From Eublepharis macularius (Eukaryota > Chordata > Lepidosauria > Squamata > Eublepharidae), in the NCBI RefSeq assembly GCF_028583425.1, contig NC_072801.1, positions 65,673,766-65,737,765 on the forward strand: a stretch of 64,000 nt of DNA, read 5' to 3'. Below, one piece after another: positions 54,501-64,000 of the stretch. Each line of letters starts with the position of its first letter. The stretch's first letter is position 1. The translations under genes and the position numbers were made by a program. The notes under the pieces were generated by a model. The model saw only the letters and a program-made list of their open reading frames with translations, was not told the DNA's origin and searched no databases.

Positions 54501-57500
54501 CTATAAAATGTAAACGCATCAAACAGGTGGATGAAACAGACCAGGACTCATAAAAATAACTAGAAGGTGGAGTAAAATTTTCATCCAAAAAGTCTTGAGT
54601 GTACAGAAACGTTTTAACCAGGCACTGAAATTCGGGCAGGGTGGACTTCGTTTCACAACCATGGGGCAATCCTGCAATATTCTAGCTGACAGCTTCTCTG
54701 TGTTCCTGTGCAATACATCCAACCCTGCCCTGATCTGGCAACCCTCTTACGGGGATAGATAATCTCAAGGGAGTAATGGAAAGCTGTCCGTTGAGCCTGT
54801 AGCTAGCAAGGGGAGAGGGGGCACCTCAGCCCAGCGGGAGATGGACCTCTAACTCACGTGCATGGTTTCAGGCACTGGTGACCTTTGAAGAAGTGGCCAT
54901 GTATTTCTCAGAGGAGGAGTGGAGACTCTTGAATGAAACTCAGAGGCAGATCTACCGGGAGGTCATGCTGGAGAACTACGGGAATGTCCGGTCACTGGGT
55001 AAGGAGATGCTGCTGGAGGCGGGGAGAGAGCGCAGAAAGATCTCTGGATAAGCCTGGTGTCCCCGACTTGTGCATATGGGAAGGGAGGAGCTGTTGGGCT
55101 CATTTCCTGCACACACGGCTGTGGTCTTTGGAGGCATTGCTGTTTGCCCTCCCCCAATAACTTCACAGTAGTGTGCCCTGTGTATAGATGCCCTCTAAGA
55201 CTGCCGTTGTTCTTGCCATGCAAAGAGTGTGACTGAAAATCCCCAAAATGCGATGTGTGAAAAGCTTAAGCAGGCTGCCCTGAGATCTGGATTTGTTGCC
55301 CTTGTCACAATAGACATGATGGGGGGCACTGAGGGAGGGCATTTGAGTCCAGTCTTCCTAAATGGGCTGCCTTTGGACTAGTCGATACGCTATTCCCCCC
55401 CTCCCCGTTTCCCACCTGCCTTTAGCCTTTCAGGGATAAAATAAGAATGCCTTTGAGTTGGCCCAATACATGCCTGCTGGAGCCCTCTAGTGGCAAGTGC
55501 TTGGAACATACTAAACACTATTGATAACCCGTACCATTTGAACCTCTCCACCATTCAAACACTATATTAAAAATGGGTAGCAGGGGAAGGGAGGGAGTCG
55601 GTTGCTAAATTGCAGTTTCCCTGGGAATGTGCAAGTGTGGCCAGCCTTCGCTCTGTTAACTGGAGCTTGAGTGGCAGGAGACGTGGGCTCTAGGCAGAGC
55701 CTTAGAACCGCACATAGTAGGGGAGCTGGGCATGTGGCTCTCTTGGGTAATTCCTAAAATGACCAGTTATTGTCCGAGTACTGTAAATTAGTGGGTTCAG
55801 AAGTCATCTCCATGTGGCATTTGTGCATGTGCAGACATCACAGTTGTTTTAAAAATGTGAAAACGAAAAGTAGGCATCGGTTAAGGGGGTGGAAGAGAAA
55901 TTGCTGATTAGGGAGGGCAGGAGGAACAGAGCGATCGGGCAGGTAGGAGAAAACAGGTGTTTTGGACGTCTCAGGGTGTGAGAGTGGATTGGACAGAAGA
56001 AGGAAGAAAACAGTGGCTAGAGGGGCAGGAAGAGATTTCCCCCTTTTGCCCTATATCCCTGATCAGGCTCATTTTTAAAAATGCACAATTGGAACTCCCA
56101 GGGCTAAGAGATAAGTTTTTGCAAACTTGGGGGAAACCCCATGTCAGTGGAAAAAGATGAAAACTTAAAACAAAAGTGGGGGGAAAAAACCTCCAGAAAG
56201 TAAACCGCACCATCTTTCATTGGGTCGGCTTTCCAAAGCGCAAGATGTTGTGTGAAAACATGGAGGTGGCCACCGAGAACAGGTAGGCAAGTGGCCTCCT
56301 GCTTCACCAGGGAAGGGAAAGGAGGCAAAACCGCCCCCAACAATCTTGGTTGATAAATGTCTACGAGGAGAAAACAGGAGGCAGGTAGGCGAAAGGAATT
56401 AAAACTGCAGATAGGTGGATGAGCTGCTGGTGGGAGGGAAGACCAGGCAGGGATAGGCAGAATGGGTGGGTGGTCGTGTGAGCGGGTAGGGTCAGGAAGA
56501 ACTTGTCAGGTGGGAGGGCAGAGAGAGGGAAGGAAGGCAGGAGGACGAGGAAGGTGGTGGGGGGGGGAAGAGGGAATATGAATGAGAGGGGGGAACCGGG
56601 GCCAGGAGAAGAGGGAAGAAATTTCCACTCCTTCAAAAGTCCTCGCATGTCCCTGACATGTGCAGTAGTATTTAAAACATCCTTGCAAGGCAGGCCAGTC
56701 TTTTTTTAATTAAAAGTTTTATATAATTAAAAACAAACCTAAAAAACTACAATTATACATATACTAATAAAACAAACAAAACCAAAACTAATCAACATAC
56801 AAAAACGTACAGGCCAGTCTTAGCCCCTGTTATACAGAGATGGTGGCTTATGTCAGGTAACGTGTGCATGTGAGTGACGGGATGTCCCAGCTTGTACTTG
56901 TGGAGTCATGATGCTAATTGTGCATGTGCTTGGCAAGCAGCGGAGGAGAGCTGTGTCTTACATGGCATTTGTAAAAAATTCTCCTTGTGAAATTTCCTTT
57001 TGTCGTCTCTCCCCGTCCTGGACAGGTTTCCCCATTCAGAAACCCGATCTGATCTCCAGGATGGAAAGCAGCAAGAACCAGGAGCCATGTTTCCATGACC
57101 CCCCCAAATCTGAAGAAAAGGAGGTGCCAAGAGACGCAGGTGAGATGCCGCTGCCCTCGATGTCCCTTGTGTTCAGGGGCACCCTGGGGTGGCTTGGCAG
57201 CTTCTCGGATGTTCCTCTTTCAACTGATACTTTGCCCACATCTCCCTGTTGTGCGGGGTCCCTGGGAATAATGAGGCCGATTGAAACACTGGTGAGGCGA
57301 AGAGCTTCCCCATGCAACTTCGTGCAGGCTCAGCATCTCATTTAAACTGCACTGCAATCTGAGTTGAGGTGCGACGAGTACTCGGCCGGCACGTTGTCAC
57401 AGTCTCGGCAAGGAATCTCCGATGTGCAAACGAAGCGTGCATACCTGTTTTGCTCAGGTTGCAGTGCAGTCTTTAAACAAGATGCTGTGCCTGAGCAGAG

Positions 57501-60500
57501 GCGCCCAGTGGGACACTCTTTGGCTTGCCGGCGGAACATTTAGGTTGGGTCTGAGTATGTTCCAGGACATGTTGTCTCAGACAAAGTCCTGGCTTTTTGA
57601 GAGAAAAACAAGCTGGGACTGTTGCTGCCATCTCTCAATTATACTTGGCTTATAAGTTAGCACCCTATTTAGACTCTGTTGACTTTGCCCTACTGATCCT
57701 GTGCCACTGGAACCTCCATGTTGGACTACTGTGATATACTGTTCATGGGGCTACCTCCTGAAGATGATCCAAACACTTCAGTTGGTACACAATACGGCAA
57801 CAGGGCTTTTGTCTGGGGTTCACTGCACAAACCATATAGCTCCATCTACACTGGTTGCCATGCCCAGGTCAAGGTGCTGGTTGTTACCTTTGAAGCCCTT
57901 CCTGGCCTGTGACCCTCATACTTGCCAGACGGCATCTCCTAATATTCTCTGCACCAGTTGCACTCTTCAGGTGACCATCTCCTTGCTCTTTTTATTAGTG
58001 TATAAGATTGGGACAGAGCTGGCAGATCAGCTCCACTAATGGTGGCGCGTCCCTCTAGAGTAAGGAACCTTCTTCCAATATGAGAGCTACTGTTTGCAGA
58101 ACAAGATATGCAGGATGCAATTCCATTTGTTTGGTTCTCTGTTGTCACTTAAAATTGTTCACCTTTTAAAAAATATTTGATCTTTTCACTGATTTTTTTT
58201 TAATGGCTCAATATGAGGCTCCCGGGGCATTTTGATAAGCAGGATACAAATGCTCTTCTCTAAGCAGGCAGAATGTGGCTTTGAGAGCCAGTTTGGTGTA
58301 GTGGTTAAGAGCAGGGGGTACTCTAATCTGGAGAGCCAGGTTTGATTCCCCACTCCTCCACTTGAAGCCAGTTGGGTGATCTTGGGTCAGTCACAGCTCT
58401 TACAGAGCTCTCTCAGCCCCACCCACCTCATAGGGTGATTATTGGGAGGATAATAATAACACACAGATAATCTCAAGATTTATATAACTAGGGCACAGAA
58501 ATGGTCAATTTTCCTTTTTAAATATTGTTTTTCATATTATGTTCTTACTATTGCTGTGTACTCTTTGCATGTACAATTTAAAATCTACAAACATCAAAAT
58601 AGACTAATAGTTAAGTTAAATAGTGAGACTAATAACGAAATATACCAAATATTGTGTGATAGAATACAACGTTGAATACAAAATGTTTAACGTTCCACCT
58701 ATGTTGAATCCCCCTTAAAAAAACCCCTCTTAAAATAGGTTATCAAATACATTTAGAAATATTATAGCTTATTCTTTCTTTTTGATAATGGAAGTGAGAT
58801 AGAGGAGTAAAAGTATGATGTTCAGTTATCTTATATATTCTGATTCTATCTTTCATGTAGCTCAAATCTATTACTATATATTATATATACTTTTTTGATG
58901 TATCCTAATGTATTTTGTATAAGATTCTATGCATTCAATTGTTATTTCTCTTTTTCTAAATAACATTTATAATAACTTCAAAAAAAAAAGATTTTAGTCC
59001 ATCAGTACCTTAAAGACCAACAAGATTTCCAGGGTATAAGCTTTCAAGAGTCAAGCTCTCAGTCCTGCTGCATGCCAACATGGCTACCCACCTGAAATAG
59101 ATAATCTCAGTCTTCCTTTCTTAAAAAGTCCTTATAATTTCAGTCCTTATAATTTCTGAGAAGGCTTAAAAACCAAGTGGGCAATGTTTGGTAGCAGAGA
59201 GAAACTTCGTAGTGGCTAGGAATGTGTGAGTAATGCTGGAAAAGGAAAGAGCAGCCACCTCATAATTCTCTCTCTTCTCTGTCTTTCCCTTTCCAGAAGA
59301 TGCTGAGCTCTCAAGCGAGTCTGACTGTGAGGAACTGGTAACGTGGAAGGAAGACAAAGCTGCTGATAAGCTGCCGGCTGCATTAGGGTCTACGAGCCCT
59401 CTAGAAGCCTGGGATACCACTGTCAAAAATAACTCTCCCAGCAAGGATGGGAACAGGCCCCGATGGCATCGGACTGAGCCACGCTTTGGATGCCCCGACT
59501 GTGGGAAGACGTTCCCATGGCAGTCGGCCTTGGCACGGCACCAGCTCTCTCACTCTGGAGAGAAGCCCTACCGGTGCGCTGACTGTCCAAAAAGCTTTGC
59601 TCAGCGCTCAAAGTTATCCCGGCACCGACGCCTTCATACGGGGGAACCCTCCTGTGAGTGCTCAGAGTGTGGGAAGCGCTTCTGTGATCGCTACAAACTG
59701 GCTCGGCATCAGAAGACCCACTCTGGCGAGCGGCCTTTCCGCTGTGAAGTATGTGGCCGCGGATTCTGCCTCAGCTCCAATCTGCGGCAGCATCGGCGGG
59801 TTCACACAGGAGAGCGCCCCCATAGCTGTCCGGAGTGTGGCAGATGTTTCAGCCGCCGCTCCAACCTGATCCAGCACCTACGGGTACACCAACTGCAGTG
59901 GCAACAGCAAGGAGAGCATGGTACGGAGCTCCATGGGGTAGACTCGGAGCTCGGGCAAGGCTTTGACCTTTGCGAGGAGGAGTGGGAATACGAGTGGATT
60001 GCAGACACGCAGGATGGGGAACAGATAAGTGAGCTCCATGCCGGGGGCTATGAGGGACAGCCAAGCTCGGGCCTCCTCACTGGAGATCATCAAGGTGAGG
60101 AGATCCTGGAGTTCTGCGTGGGGGATTATGAACATGGGTGGACTTCTGAGATCATCAACGGACACCATGAAAACAACACGCTGATTGAGCTCCAACCTGA
60201 GAACCACGAATCCCAGCCGGGTTTAGACCTTCAATCCGGAGATCACGAGAACGAGATTGTGGAGCTCCGTGTGGGGGATGGGGATCACCATGAGTGGAAC
60301 AAGGAACTTGACGGTGAGGATGAGGGCGAGGATGATGATTGCCTGCTCATCACTGATGATGGGCCGCCCCATCCAGACAGCGGCATGAATTGCCCCAGCA
60401 CGAATTGCCCCAGCACGAACCTCCCGTCAGTCGACCATGCCCACTTAGCAGAGAGTGAGACCCCCCAGTGCTCCGACTGCGGGCGGACATTTACCCGGAA

Positions 60501-60864
60501 CTCCAGCCTTTCCCGACACCAGCTGATCCATTCCACTGAGCACCCCCACGCCTGCCGGGAATGCTGCCGTTCCTTCACTTTGCCCAGCCTGCTGGCTGAA
60601 CACCAGATCACTCACGCCTCTGGGCAGCCTCATCCATGCCCTGACTGCCCCAAAAGCTTCAGCCACCGTTCCAAACTGGTGCGCCATCAGCGCATCCACA
60701 CGGGCGAGCGCCCTTTCCAGTGCGACGAATGTGGGAAAAGCTACAGGGACGGTTCCACCCTCCAACGGCACCAGCGCATCCATGGCAAGCCCCCTTCCTC
60801 GGAGTCACTTCCTGTGCAGGACACATCTCTCCCCTTCCCCGATCCTGTGGTAGTGATTGTTTAA
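50295..60864 (+). CDS. SCAN-KRAB-C2H2 zinc finger transcription factor (four coding exons)
   Basis: Exons 50295-51565 (ATG at 50432), 54872-54998, 57026-57139 and 59297-60864 join in phases 0, 1 and 1 to an open frame of 980 residues. Order: acidic N-terminal region (1 to about 285), SCAN (about 289-372), KRAB-A (379-421), KRAB-B-like segment (421-459), five fingers (522-656), an acidic linker (657-848), and four fingers (849-954). KRAB usually recruits TRIM28/KAP1 for heterochromatin silencing; SCAN mediates dimerisation. Its position next to BCL7C corresponds to human ZNF629, which to my memory has no SCAN or KRAB, so orthology is uncertain and no symbol is given. The 127-bp KRAB-A exon length is typical of the family. 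Confidence 0.92.
52575..52800 (-). mobile_element. 5S rRNA-derived SINE
   Basis: On the minus strand there are GATCTGATCAGATCTCGGAA, GCTGAGCAGGG and TTGGATGGGAGACCTCC of 5S. GGCAATGGCAAACCACCTC and GTCAGCAATGACTCGATGG follow. It lies in the intron after the SCAN exon. Confidence 0.9.
53825..54085 (+). mobile_element. tRNA-derived SINE
   Basis: CCCAGGTTCGAATCTCC is the B box region. The body is GCCTGACCTATCTCACAGGG, and the end GGGGTATAAATGAAGTAAAT leads to an AAATAAAG tail. Confidence 0.82.
54330..54800 (-). repeat. Retroelement-derived segment (LINE 3' type)
   Basis: AAAAAGTCTTGAGTGTACAG and AACGTTTTAACCAGGCACTG read from the minus strand as a frequent squamate retroelement end. The family is not fixed. 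It ends just before KRAB exon sequence begins at 54872. Confidence 0.45.
54872..54998 (+). CDS. Zinc finger gene exon, KRAB-A
   Basis: The 127-bp exon is the classic KRAB-A length. It encodes [35 protein letters not shown] and YGNVRSLG. The residues that contact TRIM28 in other KRAB proteins (DV/EV followed by the E-E-W and the MLE block) are present, but the first pair is EV rather than DV. Donor CTGG|GTAAGG. Confidence 0.96.
55000..57025. other. Intron between KRAB-A and KRAB-B exons
   Basis: It is mostly unassigned apart from the small retro-insertion at 56702-56809. The G/A-rich tract at 56400-56620 and its frames are not coding. Confidence 0.5.
56702..56809 (-). mobile_element. Short retro-insertion with 11-bp target duplication
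   Basis: CAGGCCAGTCT at 56691-56701 is repeated exactly at 56810-56820. Between them is 108 bp starting with a T run and otherwise A-rich, an inverted poly(A)-tailed copy. The target duplication length points to LINE-type insertion. The source is not known. Confidence 0.8.
57026..57139 (+). CDS. Zinc finger gene exon, KRAB-B-like
   Basis: Acceptor GTCCTGGACAG and donor GCAG|GTGAGA. The 114-bp exon encodes [31 protein letters not shown] and [20 protein letters not shown] resembles KRAB-B. Confidence 0.9.
57690..58100 (+). mobile_element. L2/CR1-like LINE fragment
   Basis: Two frames show [12 protein letters not shown] and [13 protein letters not shown], the conserved end of the L2/CR1 reverse transcriptase (LDYCNALYLGLP, LQLVQNAAARLL). 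Frames are shifted between these two pieces. Confidence 0.7.
58265..58465 (+). mobile_element. tRNA-derived SINE (GGTGTAGTGGTTAAGAGC family), 3' end missing
   Basis: It reads GCCAGTTTGGTGTAGTGGTT, GGTTTGATTCCCCACTCC and TAGGGTGATTATTGGGAGG. It then stops at AATAATAACACAC, short of the usual tail. AT-rich unassigned sequence to about 58980 follows. Confidence 0.85.
59000..59095 (+). mobile_element. GACCAACAAG-type MITE fragment
   Basis: It contains CCTTAAAGACCAACAAGATT and TCCAGGGTATAAGCTTTCAA, ending at ACATGGCTACCCACCTGAAA. Confidence 0.6.
59297..60864 (+). CDS. Zinc finger gene terminal exon, nine C2H2 fingers
   Basis: Acceptor CCCTTTCCAG and stop TAA at 60862. The exon encodes a short acidic stretch ([14 protein letters not shown]), then fingers with [32 protein letters not shown] and CPECGRCF as their starts. 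A linker follows, and then [24 protein letters not shown] and CDECGKSY. The usual H-x3-H pairs and TGE(K/R)P-type links are present, but several links are altered ([18 protein letters not shown]). The acidic linker has imperfect repeats with the form GDH-(E/Q)-G/N-E-I plus EL/EF-x-VGD. Confidence 0.96.
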
Positions 60865-62411
60865 AACTTCTGCCGATCAAGACTTTGGAAGTTTCGTTGG
60901 GAGAAGCATCCACTGTATTGTGCGACTGGAATTACTTGATATGGATTAGCTACATAAGAGGGTGCATTGTCATAGTGCATTGTCCTGACTGTAATTTTGG
61001 GGTGCTGGGGTGTTCCTGTTGCTGTTGTGGAAGAATACCAATTTGGAATTAGTTGGAGAAAGGACTAGTGTTGAAGTGGGAGGAGACAAAGTATCTGGGT
61101 TGGAAAGTTTGGAAGGAGGCAGGGAACCTGGAGACGCCCACACGACCTGCAGTTGTGAATATTTTGGGTCTAGTTTGCACCCAAAGATTTGTTCAGGTTC
61201 ACCTCTGGGTGTAGGATTTGGGGCTTCCTCAGAAGTTCTGGGGTAACTATATGGGACAGTCTAAATTCCCTATAAGGTTGATGTGTGTCATTCGTGGCTC
61301 CTTGGCTCTATGCTATCTGAACTTGCCTTGGCGGTCAACCTGGGCTGCCCATATGACTCTGCTAACTTGCCTACCACCCTCTTATTTTTTCCCCACCTGA
61401 TAGGTGGAAATTGGCCCGAACTGTGAAGTGTCGTTCAAGCCACACCCCCAGTTTTGTTAGAATTTCGTTCCGGGTACAAGCATGGGTGGACTTCAAGTGG
61501 TTGAAGGGACGGGTCAGCAGGTGCCAGAATCACCAGGTGCTGAACCCAGAAGGTCTGCCTTGAAACTTATAATAAGTGAGTGGAGGTGGGACAAGATTTC
61601 TCCTTGTTGCAGTTGTATCCTCAAGTTAGTAGAGGGGAAGTTCTGTGTATGCCTCAAGGGCCCCAAACACCCCAAGAGATCCACTTTCCAGAACAAAAAC
61701 ACTTTTGCACCCTGTACTGGTTACATTGGAGCAGTCCACTCTGGGGCTTAGGGCAGGATGCATTGGTTTTAGGTGGTCTGCACTGTAATGGTCACACGAA
61801 CAAAGAGAAGCTGTCTCTGGACTGTACCACTTCAAATTGCAGGTGCGGGATTGCATGGTGGTGAGTTTCTGTGAAAAAATGCCATGCGTCCACAAAGCTA
61901 GCTTGGAATACTAGGGCGGAATATTTCTCTTTGACCTCAAAGCTTTGATCTTATGAACGAGTTCACGGGATCAAGTTTCAGGTTGTCTGTGTGCAGGGAA
62001 ATGATTTGCACGAAGGCGCATTCAGCCATGGTACAGTCTGAAATGGGTTGGAAAGTTGGCTACAGTCCAGAAACAGGTTTACTGCCTCATTCGCTATTCG
62101 GGTGAACTCGGCCCATTGCAGAAGTAATAGAGAATCTTTTCTTGGGAAGGAAGAGAGATGCATTTCTCTTCCCCGATTTATCCGTTACCCTCCAGCCCAC
62201 CTCTGAGAGTTCCTTTCAGTTCTCAAATAGTTTGCTCTATGTTCTTCCTTCAGTGACCCTTCTCTCTCTCTTGTGGTGGGCTTGGTTTGCTGTAGTCTTA
62301 AGCTGTCCTCCTACGGTGTTCACAGGCAAATGGAAACAGTCCTTCGATTCAGGGTCACAGAAAGAGTAGCAGATGATCTCAAGGTGGTGGTTTGTACATA
62401 CGGAAAATAAA
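60865..62411 (+). other. 3' UTR of the zinc finger gene
   Basis: After the stop at 60862 there is repeat-poor sequence. It runs to the first AATAAA that I find, at 62406-62411 (GAAAATAAAATC), giving a 3' UTR of about 1.5 kb. The true end is unproven. Confidence 0.45.
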
Positions 62412-62769
62412 ATCTATTTTCTTTTTCTGTTTTCCATTGCTTTCTGGCCAGAATCCTTAATGCTGATTTTGAACTTTCAAACCTTTCAAGGGACAAGCTG
62501 TTGTGCCACATTTTTCTGTACGGCTGAGTCCCAGCACAAGGTGATGGTGAAACACCAAAACGCGTTTTCCTTCATAGCATCTTAATGCTGGGAATAGAAC
62601 TAATGGTTTCCTCTCTGCCTCTTGCTAAAAGCACAGGAGCTCCATTAGAAAAAAAGTTGGCAACTTGAGTGCACATATCAACGACGTGCAGTCCTGCACA
62701 TCAAGGGAAAGAAAGAATGGCTCTGCTAGTACGGCATCCTATTTTTTGCAGAGCATGAAATCGACTTTT

Positions 62770-63060
62770 CTACTCCATTGGTAGCTGTGCAGCTTCTGGT
62801 ATACAGAGGTACGCTGCCTCTGAACATGGAAGTTCTATGTTGCCATCATGAATGATAACCAGTGATGGACCATTCTGAATTTGTCTCACCCGCTTTTAAA
62901 GGCATCTAAGTCTAAGGCCATCACCAAAGCAGGTGCCTTTATGGATGTTCATGAATGCCTTAGATGGTCTTGGGTTTTGCCTGATCAGCCTCACTGGATG
63001 ACCTAGAATTCTAGTGTGATGGCAGAGATAGACAGAAATTCTCTCTGATGCAGAATCTTC
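62770..63060 (+). mobile_element. CR1-like LINE fragment
   Basis: ACCAGTGATGGACCATTCTG, then CTTTTAAAGGCATCTAAGTC and AGGCCATCACCAAAGC are close to a common squamate CR1-type 3' region. Confidence 0.55.
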
Positions 63061-63184
63061 CGCCATGCATCATTTTATAATCCTTTATAATGCCCTCCCC
63101 ATACTTCTAAGGCCAATCTACATGGCATGTAGGGGGATTTATGATTGGATCCACCAACATAACATAGCTGGAAGAAATAATTTA

Positions 63185-63240
63185 ATTTAATTCAATTTAT
63201 TATATTTATATTCCGCCCTCCCCGCTTTCGCAGGCTCAGG
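63185..63240 (-). repeat. Retroelement tail
   Basis: TTATATTCCGCCCTCCCCGC and the preceding AT-rich bases are the complement of a LINE/SINE 3' end. Confidence 0.45.
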
Positions 63241-63409
63241 GCTGCAGTTTTGGTGTAGTGGTTAAGAGCAGCAGGACTCTAATCTGGAGAACCAGGTTTG
63301 ATTCCTCACTCCTCCACTTGAAGCCAGCTTGGTGACCTTGGGTCAGGCACAGCTTCTAGGAGCTCTCTCAGCCCCACCCACCTCACAGGGTGATTGTTGT
63401 GAGGATAAT

Positions 63410-63564
63410 GACCTGCCAACATCTTTTCCACACTGTGACACTGAGAGATCTCTGTCTTTTGGTGTTACACCTCTGAAGATGCCAGCCACAGCTGCTGGCG
63501 AAACGTCAGGAACTACAATGCCAGGACCACGGCAATACAGCCCGGAAAACCCACAACAACCATC
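63410..63564 (+). mobile_element. 155-bp Penelope-type insert carrying a hammerhead-like motif
   Basis: The insert lies between GAGGATAAT and AATAATAAC of the SINE, with an AAT duplication at the edges. It runs from GACCTGCCAACATC to ACCCACAACAACCATC. By memory the block TCTGAAGATGCCAGCCAC, with CAATACAGCCCGGAAAACCC, is a recurrent element in lizard genomes and belongs to the repeats of Penelope-like elements. It has no coding capacity. Confidence 0.6.
63470..63513 (+). ncRNA. Candidate minimal hammerhead ribozyme
   Basis: The order of core parts is CTGAAGA (63473-63479), stem II GCCAGC paired with GCTGGC (63481-63486 with 63494-63499) around a 7-base loop, then GAAA (63500-63503), CGT and C at 63507. 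Stem III is only two base pairs (AC and GT), which is typical of the dimer-forming hammerheads of Penelope-like elements. CCT (63470-63472) pairs with AGG (63508-63510) as stem I. One extra T (63480) lies between the core A and stem II, which is unusual. Predicted cleavage is after C63507. Activity is not shown. Confidence 0.55.
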
Positions 63565-63759
63565 AATAATAACACACTTTGTAAATCACTCTGAGTGGGT
63601 GTTAAGTTGTCCTGAAGGGTGGTATATAAATCAAATATTGTATTAGGTGGGGGTTCCAGTGCTGGGGTGGCTTAATTCTTTCACCTCTCTGCCTTCCAAT
63701 TTCCAGCTGGTTTTACCCCAGCCAGGGAAACAAGACAGACCCCCTACCCATTTTGGATT

Positions 63760-63835
63760 CCACAGAGGAAGCCGTGTTAGTCTGCTGTAGCAAAACAGAA
63801 GTCCCAAAGCCTCTTAAAGATTAACAATATTTATA
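63760..63835 (+). mobile_element. GACCAACAAG-type MITE fragment
   Basis: CCGTGTTAGTCTGCTGTAGC then AAAACAGAAGTCCCAAAGCC resembles the ends of the palindromic MITE families. It is short and diverged. Confidence 0.45.
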
Positions 63836-64000
63836 AGGCTTTCTGTTCTCTGCCTGGAAGAGGAAGGCTATCTTCATTTGGGAATGGAAGACATTAGCCT
63901 CCCCTTCTCCAGGGTGGAGCTATAGTTATTCCCCGCTGACCCAACTCTTTCTTCAACAGTAGCCCGACACACAGGAATGTAACTCAAGTAATTTTGCTAC

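Larger units (their letters stand above)
63243..63645 (+). mobile_element. tRNA-derived SINE (GGTGTAGTGGTTAAGAGC family) interrupted by a small element
   Basis: The left part runs GCAGTTTTGGTGTAGTGGTT, AGGTTTGATTCCTCACTCC to GTTGTGAGGATAAT. The right part runs AATAATAACACACTTTG to GTTAAGTTGTCCTGAAGG and TATATAAATCAAAT. It fits the same SINE as at 58265, with 63410-63564 inserted. Confidence 0.9.

Noticed and set aside
58265-58330. tRNA gene
   Set aside because: The A and B boxes belong to tRNA-derived SINEs; there is no cloverleaf with a proper acceptor stem. The same holds for other SINE hits.

Overview
The window looks like nuclear DNA of a squamate reptile. It has split genes with vertebrate splice signals, CpG islands, a BovB LINE end, many SINEs derived from 5S rRNA and from tRNA, and dense short DNA transposons of hAT type. 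Species cannot be fixed from the sequence alone; a lizard is my guess. All functional and syntenic statements rest on reading the translated sequence and on remembered family knowledge, not on a search.

Three host genes are supported. (1) On the minus strand, 3194-6400, are two exons of a cardiotrophin-type IL-6 family cytokine (closest to CTF1). They join cleanly in phase 0; the first short coding exon was not found with certainty. (2) On the plus strand, 30457-39814, are six exons of BCL7C, a subunit of BAF (SWI/SNF) chromatin remodelling complexes. They join into an open 226-residue protein starting in a CpG island. (3) On the plus strand, 50295-60864, are four exons of a SCAN-KRAB-C2H2 zinc finger transcription factor of 980 residues, with nine fingers split 5+4 by a long acidic linker. 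A CpG island at 47.5-48.7 kb is its likely promoter. The order cytokine (-), BCL7C (+), zinc finger gene (+) matches the remembered human 16p11.2 order CTF1-BCL7C-ZNF629, so this appears to be the conserved block.

Most of the rest is repeats. There are at least six 5S-derived SINEs and more than a dozen tRNA-derived SINEs. There are LINE ends (BovB, CR1/L2-like and one other), an open GIY-YIG endonuclease fragment of a Penelope-like element at 17.6-18.1 kb, and many palindromic DNA transposons. Several insertions have exact 8-bp target duplications, and many elements are nested in each other.

The most interesting non-coding signal is a 155-bp insert at 63410-63564 inside a tRNA-SINE. It contains all the conserved core positions of a minimal hammerhead ribozyme with a 2-bp stem III, the form known from Penelope-like elements. 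Other points of interest are a pair of CpG-rich palindromes near 27.9 and 38.7 kb, palindromes nested one in another at 22.3-22.8 kb, a very recent 166-bp tandem duplication, and a minisatellite in the zinc finger gene's CpG island.
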